Positions 1-5,654 of a stretch of 6,174 bases of DNA are shown one piece after another; the first letter of the stretch is position 1; each line of letters starts with the position of its first letter. The stretch lies in NCBI GenBank assembly GCA_023391905.1, contig JAEWAD010000550.1, positions 1 through 6,174 of the forward strand. Direction: 5' to 3'. This stretch comes from Pseudomonadota bacterium (GTDB taxonomy: Bacteria; Pseudomonadota; Alphaproteobacteria; Rhizobiales; Kaistiaceae). Under the pieces are notes generated by a model. The model ran no database searches, had not been told where the DNA came from, and was given only the letters and a program-made list of their open reading frames with translations. A program made the position numbers and the translations under genes.

Positions 1-948
<948 letters not shown>

Positions 949-975
949 TTTCACAATCGTCTCCGGTGTGTGAAA
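949..975 (-). promoter_or_regulatory. Leader hairpin enclosing the Shine-Dalgarno site of the imelysin gene
   Basis: In the minus-strand mRNA, TTTCACA (975-969) can pair with TGTGAAA (955-949), a perfect 7-bp stem around a 13-nt loop. The GGAG Shine-Dalgarno core (964-961) lies in the loop and the 3' arm ends directly at the ATG. The geometry could present or mask the ribosome site, or the DNA palindrome could be an operator. The repeat is seen directly; its role is inferred. A 7-bp match over this distance could also be chance. Confidence 0.4.
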
Positions 976-988
976 TCGTGCGGTGAAT

Positions 989-1501
989 TCAGTGGAAGTG
1001 GCGGCGGCAGGGGCGGGTGCCGATCTCGCGGATCACGGCCCCCGGCACGGGAATCAGAATCTGGCCGGTCTCGGCGAGCGTGTCGGCGAAGGCGCGGGTC
1101 GCCCGCGCGACGTCCGCCCGCCCCTCCGGCGGCACCAGGCGGCGGAGGGCCTGTTCGAGGCTTTCGTCGTCATGGTTCTGGCAGGCGGCGATCATCGTCA
1201 CCGCGAAGCATTCGTCCCGGCAGAGGCGGAGACATTCGGACGGCGACAGGTCGGCGGGCCGATCCATCCAGCTCCGCAGCGTGTCGACCCAATGGGCCAG
1301 CGAGGCGAGGACGCGGGCTCCCTCGGTGATGCCGAGCTCCTCCGCATAGAGGTTGGCGGCGCGCTCCCAGCAGGTGAAGGAGCCGCGCTCGCAGCCCTGC
1401 ATCCAGCGGCGGAAGCCTTCGACGACGAGCTTTTCCGGGGAACGCTCCAGGTAGCGGGTGGTCACGGCGCCGGAGGCGTCGATCGGAATCCGCGTCGCCA
1501 T
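989..1501 (-). CDS. Uncharacterised 170-aa cysteine-containing protein, first gene of the imelysin operon
   Basis: The protein begins MATRIPIDASG and has no signal peptide or membrane segment, so it is probably cytoplasmic. I chose the ATG at 1501 because GGAG (1514-1511) lies 9 nt upstream; a longer in-frame start at 1573 adds 24 low-complexity residues without an evident ribosome site. It has seven Cys (37, 44, 90, 94, 98, 107, 165). Three are in a C-x3-C-x3-C helix, ECLRLCRDEC, with C107 and H110 shortly after, a possible metal site or a set of structural cysteines. The rest looks mostly helical, with a conserved-looking block around residues 15-35 (TRYLERSPEKLVVEGFRRWM). I cannot assign it to a named family, although I have an impression of similar proteins beside imelysin genes in other Rhizobiales. 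The 40-nt gap to the imelysin gene suggests a role in the same iron-related process, perhaps sensing or regulation. That is inference from context only. Confidence 0.8.
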   Translation of the reverse strand: MATRIPIDASGAVTTRYLERSPEKLVVEGFRRWMQGCERGSFTCWERAANLYAEELGITEGARVLASLAHWVDTLRSWMDRPADLSPSECLRLCRDECFAVTMIAACQNHDDESLEQALRRLVPPEGRADVARATRAFADTLAETGQILIPVPGAVIREIGTRPCRRHFH

Positions 1502-1683
1502 CAGCCGGCGCTCCGGTAGCGGGCGGGGCCGGGCGTTGCAATCGCGGATCTGAACCTCGGGACCATCGTCCACTCCAATCGGCAGCCTTTCGCGGCCGTC
1601 AAAGGGCGTTATCGGCGCGCCTGGGCGGCGCGGTCGGCCGAGGTTTGAACCCGTTGCGAGATCAAGTCAAGAATATGTAACAG

Positions 1684-1700
1684 TCTGAAATTATTCTAAT
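1684..1700. promoter_or_regulatory. Weak candidate Irr (ICE-type) operator
   Basis: TCTGAAA-TTA-TTCTAAT resembles the rhizobial iron control element, which from memory is TTTAGAA-N3-TTCTAAA. The right half matches 6 of 7 bases and the left half 4 of 7. It overlaps the only plausible -10 (TAGAAT, minus strand) for the imelysin operon, where an iron regulator would be expected. The match is modest in an A+T-rich stretch, so this is a suggestion only. Confidence 0.25.
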
Positions 1701-1709
1701 TCCAGTATT

Positions 1710-1738
1710 GCCAAGCATTGCCGTGTCGAATGCTTGGC
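1710..1738. repeat. Perfect inverted repeat, 10-bp arms and 9-nt spacer
   Basis: GCCAAGCATT (1710-1719) and AATGCTTGGC (1729-1738) are exact reverse complements around a 9-nt spacer. The arm centres are 19 bp apart, close to two helical turns, as for a dimeric DNA-binding regulator. As RNA it would form a stable hairpin from either strand, but neither side is followed by a T-run, so an intrinsic terminator is unlikely. It lies 18 bp from the FNR/FixK-type box. The regulator, if any, is unknown. Confidence 0.7.
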
Positions 1739-1755
1739 TTGGATTGGTGCGATGT

Positions 1756-1769
1756 TTGATCGAGATCAA
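1756..1769. promoter_or_regulatory. FNR/FixK-type box (anaerobox)
   Basis: TTGATCGAGATCAA is an exact match to the TTGAT-N4-ATCAA site recognised by the FNR/FixK/FnrL family, which respond to low oxygen. Its centre (1762.5) is about 174 bp from the zinc operon start codon and 261 bp from the start of the 170-aa gene, so the target is not settled. Activation at the usual -41.5 position would place a transcript start near 1804 rightwards or 1721 leftwards, but I see no strong -10 at either place. A perfect 10-base palindromic match is unlikely by chance in 435 bp. Confidence 0.6.
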
Positions 1770-1879
1770 CAAACCGCCAGCTGACGCTGTGGCGCTTTGT
1801 CCCGCCAGGGTTGCGGACGGATGCCGCCGTTGCATCCCCATGCCTCGCATGCGGCGGTGCAGAAGTCGCGCGCCGGGGC

Positions 1880-1908
1880 TTGCGCCGGATGAAATGATAT
1901 AACATAAC
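1880..1908 (+). promoter_or_regulatory. Candidate sigma-70 type promoter of the zinc operon
   Basis: TTGCGC (1880-1885) and CATAAC (1903-1908) are separated by 17 bp; TATAAC at 1898-1903 is an alternative -10. Transcription would begin near 1914-1916, leaving a leader of about 22 nt before the ATG at 1937, with AGGA (1924-1927) as ribosome site. The -10 lies inside the candidate Zur operator, the normal layout for repression. Confidence 0.4.
1891..1908 (+). promoter_or_regulatory. Candidate Zur operator of the zinc operon
   Basis: GAAATGATATAACATAAC has the ATGnTATnACAT core and outer G...C typical of alphaproteobacterial Zur boxes. The inner 12 bases, ATGATATAACAT, match their own reverse complement at 10 of 12 positions. 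It overlaps the candidate -10 and ends 28 bp before the first start codon of an operon that encodes zinc uptake. Zinc-loaded Zur bound here would block RNA polymerase, so the operon should be induced when zinc is scarce. The motif is judged by eye from remembered Zur sites. Confidence 0.7.
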
Positions 1909-1936
1909 GTTTGCATCGACCGCAGGACGAGATGGA

Positions 1937-2233
1937 ATGACGGAGTTGCGCGACAGCGTCGGCAGGACGGACGGGCAGGGGGCGCCCGGGCACCGGGACC
2001 ATGATCCCCATGGTCACGGCCATACTCACGCCCATGCCCATCCCCATGCCGGCAGTCACGATCATGACCACGGCCATGCCGCGCGTGGCCGCGTCACCGC
2101 GTCGGGCGCAATTGCCATTGCCCCGCCGCGCGTTCGCCATTCGATGTTCCTCGCCTCCGCGCTGGAGCGTCTGGTCATCTCGGTGCTCCTGATCGGGCTG
2201 ATCTGGGCCGGCATCCTCTGGGCGATCGCGTGA
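1937..2233 (+). CDS. Small histidine-rich protein with C-terminal membrane anchor, first gene of the zinc operon
   Basis: The product is 98 residues. Residues 19-47 hold 13 His in mostly alternating patterns (HGHGHTHAHAHPHA, HDHDHGH) with interspersed Asp, a clear multi-site zinc or nickel binding tract. A polar linker with R65, R67 and R78 follows, then one hydrophobic segment (about 79-98) running to the very last residue, as in tail-anchored proteins. There is no N-terminal signal peptide. The positive-inside rule therefore predicts that the His tract faces the cytoplasm. AGGA (1924-1927) is 9 nt before the ATG, and the stop is 4 nt before aztA, so the genes are co-transcribed and probably coupled. 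I do not recognise a named family. A role as a zinc buffer or acceptor near the AztB/AztA exit side is inferred from composition and operon position. The low-complexity tract could mislead homology searches. Confidence 0.85.
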   Translation: MTELRDSVGRTDGQGAPGHRDHDPHGHGHTHAHAHPHAGSHDHDHGHAARGRVTASGAIAIAPPRVRHSMFLASALERLVISVLLIGLIWAGILWAIA

Positions 2234-2237
2234 CATC

Positions 2238-2990
2238 ATGCTGAAGATCTCCGCGCCCGCCGTCCGCGTCGACAATCTGACCCTTTCCTATCGGCGCCAT
2301 CCCGCCGTCCACCATGTCTCCGGCGAGTTCAGCCCCGGCTCGTTCACGGCGATCTTCGGGCCGAACGGCGCCGGCAAGTCGACCCTGCTCAAGGGCATCG
2401 TCGGCCTGATCAAGCCGGACAGCGGCCGCGTCGTGCTCGACGGCGTCGCGCGCCACGATATCGGCTACCTGCCGCAGCAGAGCGCGCTCGACCGCTCCTT
2501 CCCGATGCGCGTGCTCGACGTCGCCGCCATGGGGCTCTGGCGCAAGGCCGGCATCTTCCGCGCCATCGGCCGCAAGTCGCTCGACCATGTCGAGGCGGCG
2601 CTGGCCTCGGTCGGGCTCACGGGCTTCGAGGACCGCCTGATCGGTACATTGTCCGGCGGCCAGTTCCAGCGCGCTCTGTTCGCGCGGCTGCTGTTGCAGG
2701 ACGCTCGGCTGATCCTGCTCGACGAACCGTTCACGGCGATCGACGCGCGCACCTGCGACGACCTGCTGGCGCTGATCGCGCGCTGGCATGCCGAGGGCCG
2801 GACGGTCGTCACCGTGCTGCACGACCTCGAGCTGGTGCGCGAGCACATCCCCGAGACGCTGCTGCTCGCTCGCGAGAAGGTGGCGTGGGGGCCGACGGCG
2901 GAAGTGCTCACCGACGAGAACCTCGCCCGCGCCCGGCATCTGCACGAGGCGTTCGAGGACGATGCCGAACTTTGCGAGATGCCCGCGTGA
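2238..2990 (+). CDS. aztA: Zinc ABC transporter ATP-binding protein AztA (ZnuC-like)
   Basis: This 250-aa cytoplasmic ATPase powers zinc import by the AztB permease. All nucleotide-binding motifs are intact: Walker A GPNGAGKST (41-49), Q-loop in YLPQQ (Q80 or Q81), signature LSGGQ (138-142), Walker B LILLDEP (158-164), D-loop TAID (166-169) and H-loop His195 in VLHD. The HPAVHHVSGEF region (21-31), FTAID and the EGRTV...VLHDLELVRE block fit the AztA subgroup of metal ATPases better than classical ZnuC, as far as I can recall them. Length is usual for the family. The ATG is 4 nt after the preceding stop; there is no strong Shine-Dalgarno site, so translation probably depends on coupling. The stop TGA shares its last base with the permease ATG. 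If not zinc, manganese would be the main alternative substrate, but the His-rich neighbours and the Zur box favour zinc. Confidence 0.93.
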   Translation: MLKISAPAVRVDNLTLSYRRHPAVHHVSGEFSPGSFTAIFGPNGAGKSTLLKGIVGLIKPDSGRVVLDGVARHDIGYLPQQSALDRSFPMRVLDVAAMGLWRKAGIFRAIGRKSLDHVEAALASVGLTGFEDRLIGTLSGGQFQRALFARLLLQDARLILLDEPFTAIDARTCDDLLALIARWHAEGRTVVTVLHDLELVREHIPETLLLAREKVAWGPTAEVLTDENLARARHLHEAFEDDAELCEMPA

Positions 2991-3862
2991 TGAGTTTTTA
3001 TGACCTGCTGTTCGGGCCGTTCGCCGAGTTCGGCTTCATGCGCCGCGCCCTGATGGGCTGCGTCGCGCTCTCGATCTCGGGCGCGCCGATCGGCGTGTTC
3101 CTGGTGCTGCGCCGGATGAGCCTGATGGGCGACGTGATGGCGCATGCGATCCTGCCCGGCGCGGCGATCGGCTTCCTGCTCTCCGGCTTCTCGCTGTTCG
3201 CGATGACGGCGGGTGGCGTGATCGCGGGATTGCTGGTGGCGCTCGGCGCCGGCGCGATCGCCCGCACGACACCGCTGCGCGAGGACGCGAGCTTCGCCGC
3301 CTTCTATCTCGTCTCGCTCGGCCTCGGCGTGATGATCGTCTCGATCCGCGGCTCCAACATCGATCTCCTGCATGTGCTGTTCGGCAACGTGCTGGCGCTC
3401 GACGATCCCTCGCTGTTCCTGATCGGCGGCATCGCCACGGTGACGCTGCTGGCGCTGGCGCTGATCTACCGCCTGCTGGTGGCGGAATGCTTCGATCCCG
3501 GCTTCCTGAAGAGCGTCGGCGGCGCCGGAGGCCTGGCGCATTTCCTGTTCCTGGCGCTGGTCGTGCTCAACCTCGTCGGCGGCTTCAACGCCCTCGGCAC
3601 GCTGATGGTGGTCGGCCTGATCGTGCTGCCGGCGGCCTCGGCGCGCTTCTGGAGCGAAACCGTGCCGGGCCAGATCGGCGCGGCGGCCGTGATCGGCATC
3701 GTCTCGTCCGCCGCTGGCCTCCTCATCTCCTACCACGGTGAACTGCCCACCTCGCCGGCCATCATCCTGGTCGCCGGCGCGATCCATGCCGTGTCGATCC
3801 TTGCCGGGCGGCACGGAAGCTTTGTCCACCAGGCCCTTCACGCGCGGCATTTGCGCGGCTGA
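2990..3862 (+). CDS. aztB: Zinc ABC transporter permease AztB (ABC-3 family)
   Basis: The product is a 290-aa inner-membrane protein with about eight hydrophobic segments, the channel of the zinc importer. Recognisable ABC-3 family blocks are RRMSLMGDVMAHAILPGAA (41-59, with the conserved Asp and His), LLHVLFGNVLAL (126-137), GGFNALGTLMVVGLIVLPAA (197-216) and SYHGELPTSPAIIL (247-260). I placed the start at the ATG at 2990, which forms TGATG with the aztA stop (1-nt overlap) and begins MSFYDLLFGPF. Longer in-frame starts upstream would add Arg-rich sequence read inside aztA and are not credible. The C-terminal tail contains several His (280, 284, 287), which may only be basic anchoring residues. 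The overlap ensures balanced synthesis with the ATPase. The gene order ATPase-permease-binding protein agrees with azt operons rather than the common divergent znuA/znuCB arrangement. Confidence 0.93.
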   Translation: MSFYDLLFGPFAEFGFMRRALMGCVALSISGAPIGVFLVLRRMSLMGDVMAHAILPGAAIGFLLSGFSLFAMTAGGVIAGLLVALGAGAIARTTPLREDASFAAFYLVSLGLGVMIVSIRGSNIDLLHVLFGNVLALDDPSLFLIGGIATVTLLALALIYRLLVAECFDPGFLKSVGGAGGLAHFLFLALVVLNLVGGFNALGTLMVVGLIVLPAASARFWSETVPGQIGAAAVIGIVSSAAGLLISYHGELPTSPAIILVAGAIHAVSILAGRHGSFVHQALHARHLRG

Positions 3863-3892
3863 AGCGCCCCTCACTCCCAGGAGTTCGACCCA

Positions 3893-4894
3893 ATGAAGTC
3901 ATCCCCATGGCTCATCGCGGCGGCGCTTGCCTTGAGCGTCGCGCTCCCCGCAGAGGCGGCTGAAAAGCTCAAGGTCGTCGCCAGCTTCTCGATCCTCGGC
4001 GATATCGTCTCCGAGGTCGGCGGCGACCACGTCGAGGTCCGCACGCTGGTCGGTCCCGACGGCGACGCGCATACGTTCGAGCCGAGCCCGTCCGACGCCA
4101 AGGCGCTCGGCGCGGCGGCCGTGCTGGTCGAGAACGGCATGGGGCTGGAGGGCTGGATCGGCCGTCTCGTCACCGTTTCGGGCTTCAAGGGCGAGCGGGT
4201 CGAGGCGTCGAAGGGCATCCAGCCGCTCGCCTGGAAGGGCGGCGAGGAGGGCCATGACGCGCATGAGGGCCATGACGCGCATGAGGGGCACGACCACGCC
4301 GAGAAGGATCATGCCGACGAGGGGCATGACGGCCACGACCATGACGCGCATGCCGGCCATTCGCACGATGTCGATCCGCATGCCTGGCAGGATCCGAAGA
4401 ACGGCATCGTCTATGTGAAGAACATCGTCGCCGGGCTGAGCGCGGCGGATCCCGCCCATGCCGCCGACTACAAGGCGCGTGGCGAGACGCTTTCGGCCGA
4501 GCTCGCGGCGGTCGACGCCAGGCTGAAGGCCGAGTTCGCCGCGGTGCCCGAGGCGCGGCGCAAGATCGTCACCAGCCACGACGCCTTCGGCTATTTCGCC
4601 AATGCCTATGGCATCCAGTTCGTGGCGCCCGAGGGCGTCAGCACCGAGAGCGAGGCCTCCGCCGCCGACGTCGCCAAGATCATCCGCCAGATCAAGGCGG
4701 AGAACATCACGGCGCTGTTCGCCGAGAACATCACCGACCCGCGGCTCCTGAACCAGATCGCGCGCGAGACCGGCGTGAAGGTCGGCGGCGCGCTCTATTC
4801 CGACGCGCTGTCGCCGCCGGACGGCCCGGCGCCGACCTATCTGAAGATGTTCGAGAACAACGGCGCGGCGCTGCTCGCGGCGATGAAGGAGTAG
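3893..4894 (+). CDS. aztC: Periplasmic zinc-binding protein AztC (ZnuA-like, cluster A-I) with long His-rich loop
   Basis: This 333-aa exported receptor delivers Zn2+ to AztB. Residues 1-23 are a Sec signal peptide (cleavage near AEAA-EK) and there is no lipobox Cys. Predicted ligands are H60 (GDAHTFEPS), H163 (VDPHAWQDPKN), H229 (TSHDAFGYFANAYG) and D304 (LYSDALS). The spacings H163-H229 (66) and H229-D304 (75) equal those I remember for Paracoccus AztC (H138, H204, D279). The TEXEAS-like block at 251-256 and the C-terminal GPAPTYLKMFENN are typical of cluster A-I proteins. Residues 119-157 form a loop with alternating His, Asp and Glu (GHDAHE units, 13 His), about 25 residues longer than I recall for Paracoccus AztC, partly built by an 18-bp duplication. 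AGGAG (3879-3883) is 9 nt before the ATG, giving this abundant periplasmic protein its own strong ribosome site. It is the last gene of the operon; no aztD-like gene follows. Confidence 0.93.
   Translation: MKSSPWLIAAALALSVALPAEAAEKLKVVASFSILGDIVSEVGGDHVEVRTLVGPDGDAHTFEPSPSDAKALGAAAVLVENGMGLEGWIGRLVTVSGFKGERVEASKGIQPLAWKGGEEGHDAHEGHDAHEGHDHAEKDHADEGHDGHDHDAHAGHSHDVDPHAWQDPKNGIVYVKNIVAGLSAADPAHAADYKARGETLSAELAAVDARLKAEFAAVPEARRKIVTSHDAFGYFANAYGIQFVAPEGVSTESEASAADVAKIIRQIKAENITALFAENITDPRLLNQIARETGVKVGGALYSDALSPPDGPAPTYLKMFENNGAALLAAMKE
4247..4282 (+). repeat. Perfect 18-bp tandem duplication in the AztC His-rich loop
   Basis: The unit GAGGGCCATGACGCGCAT occurs twice back to back without mismatch (4247-4264 and 4265-4282) and a decayed third copy follows at 4283. 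Each unit encodes EGHDAH in frame. Identical synonymous codons in both copies indicate recent slippage duplication, so loop length may vary between strains. Confidence 0.85.
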
Positions 4895-4909
4895 GACAGG
4901 GCACCTCTT

Positions 4910-5034
4910 TCATCTCTCCCTGAGGGAGAGGTCGACGGCCACAGGCCGGCGGGTGAGGGTTTACGGCCTCACCGGAGGGTTCCCTAAACCCTCTCCCGGA
5001 CCTGCGGTCCGACCTCCCCCTCAGGGGGAGGTGT
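4910..5034. repeat. Compound palindromic intergenic repeat between convergent operons
   Basis: Two similar halves of about 50 bp (roughly 4910-4963 and 4985-5034) lie in inverted orientation and meet at the exact 9-bp arms GAGGGTTTA (4955-4963) and TAAACCCTC (4985-4993). Each half has its own hairpins. The left half has 4912-4932 (CTCTCCC/GGGAGAG with a TGA loop) and 4936-4948 (CGGCC-ACA-GGCCG). The right half has 4997-5011 (CGGACC-TGC-GGTCCG) and 5012-5032 (9 bp, ACCTCCCCC with a TCA loop). Such CTCTCCCT-GAGGGAGAG elements are dispersed in intergenic regions of many rhizobial-type genomes and resemble the RIME class. No T-run follows any hairpin, so it is not a standard intrinsic terminator, but its place between two converging genes suits transcript-end protection or Rho-assisted termination in both directions. 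Confidence 0.8.
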
Positions 5035-5063
5035 AAGAGAAGAGTGCAGTCCGCCAAGCGTCC

Positions 5064-5654
5064 TCAGTAGACGTACGGGATCAGGCGCGCCGTCTTGCGG
5101 GAATAGTCGCGATAGGTGGCGCCGAAGGTGTCGAGCATCAGCTTTTCTTCCTTCTTCACGCGGAAGAAATAGAGGATGCCGATGCCGACCAGGCCGGCGA
5201 GGCCGACGAACCAGTTCTGCAGCAGCAGCGCCTGCGCGATCGCCATCAGCCAGAACGAGACGTACATCGGGTGGCGCACATAGTGGTAGACGCCGCTCGT
5301 CACCAGCGTGTGCTTGGCGCGGATCTCCAGCGTCGCCGACCAGTTGTGGCCGAGATCCTTGTGGCTTCTATAGAAGAACCAGAGATAGGCGATCGCCGCG
5401 ACGACGCCGAGCCAGGCGGCGACCGGCGAGAAGGGCAGGTTGGCGCTCTTCGGGAAGCCCATGCCGGTCAGCGCCCAGATCGCCGGGATCAGGCCGACGC
5501 CGACCACCGAGATCGCGACCAGCGTCTGCTGGCTCGAACGATCGCGCGAATCCACGATCTTGTGCTTCCGCGACCGGCGCTGGTGCGGGTAGCGGATGAT
5601 GTACCAGATCACCAGCGCGGCAACCCAGCAGATCGTGGCGGCAAATTGCGTCAT
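5064..5654 (-). CDS. Isoprenylcysteine carboxyl methyltransferase-like (ICMT/PEMT family) membrane protein
   Basis: The product is 196 residues with about five hydrophobic segments (near 4-20, 44-62, 76-94, 131-147 and 148-166), an inner-membrane protein. The C-terminal half carries the family core: LGHNWS (101-106), SGVYHYVRHPMY (120-131) with the RHP S-adenosylmethionine-binding motif, and the KKEEKLM...YRDYSRKTARLIP ending (167-193), where E169/E170 are the usual paired glutamates. It should transfer a methyl group from S-adenosylmethionine to a membrane-embedded acceptor. Bacteria lack prenylated proteins of the eukaryotic kind, so the substrate is probably a lipid or isoprenoid and cannot be read from sequence. 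AGAGGA lies 4 nt before the ATG at 5654, and the ATG overlaps the upstream stop (ATGA), so it is coupled to the hydrolase-like gene. Length is normal for the family. Confidence 0.9.
   Translation of the reverse strand: MTQFAATICWVAALVIWYIIRYPHQRRSRKHKIVDSRDRSSQQTLVAISVVGVGLIPAIWALTGMGFPKSANLPFSPVAAWLGVVAAIAYLWFFYRSHKDLGHNWSATLEIRAKHTLVTSGVYHYVRHPMYVSFWLMAIAQALLLQNWFVGLAGLVGIGILYFFRVKKEEKLMLDTFGATYRDYSRKTARLIPYVY

Larger units (their letters stand above)
1502..1936. other. Divergent intergenic control region between the imelysin and zinc operons
   Basis: These 435 bp separate two divergently transcribed operons and hold no convincing gene. The short open frames here have no coding-like composition and no ribosome sites. 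The part around 1660-1770 is markedly richer in A+T than the flanking genes, as expected for promoters. It contains, from left to right, a weak Irr-like palindrome (1684-1700), a long inverted repeat (1710-1738), a perfect FNR/FixK-type box (1756-1769) and a Zur box with promoter (1880-1908). I could not fix a minus-strand promoter with confidence: TAGAAT at 1700-1695 is a possible -10 for the imelysin operon, but no good -35 is spaced correctly. Confidence 0.7.

Noticed and set aside
1502..1573. N-terminal extension of the 170-aa protein to the ATG at 1573
   Set aside because: The extra 24 residues are not protein-like and have no evident Shine-Dalgarno site, while GGAG stands 9 nt before the ATG at 1501.
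1710..1738. Intrinsic terminator of a small RNA at the 10-bp inverted repeat
   Set aside because: No T-run follows the stem on either strand, and no promoter for a short transcript could be supported.
1766..2275. Minus-strand open frame with a Met-rich middle, opposite the His-rich gene
   Set aside because: The Met/Val/Gly run is the reverse-strand reading of the CAT/CAC His codons. The frame overlaps the Zur box and promoter and has no ribosome site.
2885..2989. Upstream start giving a 325-aa permease
   Set aside because: The added 35 residues are Arg-rich and lie inside aztA in another frame. The TGATG junction at 2988-2992 marks the natural start.
2465..3874. Long minus-strand open frame of 469 codons opposite the zinc transporter
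   Set aside because: It is a shadow of aztA and aztB produced by high GC at third positions. Its translation is His/Gln/Arg/Glu-rich low complexity with no domain, and the plus strand has intact ABC motifs.
3899..4579. Minus-strand open frame with a Met/Val-rich stretch opposite aztC
   Set aside because: It arises from the His/Asp codons of the AztC loop read backwards. AztC has a signal peptide, all ligands and a ribosome site.
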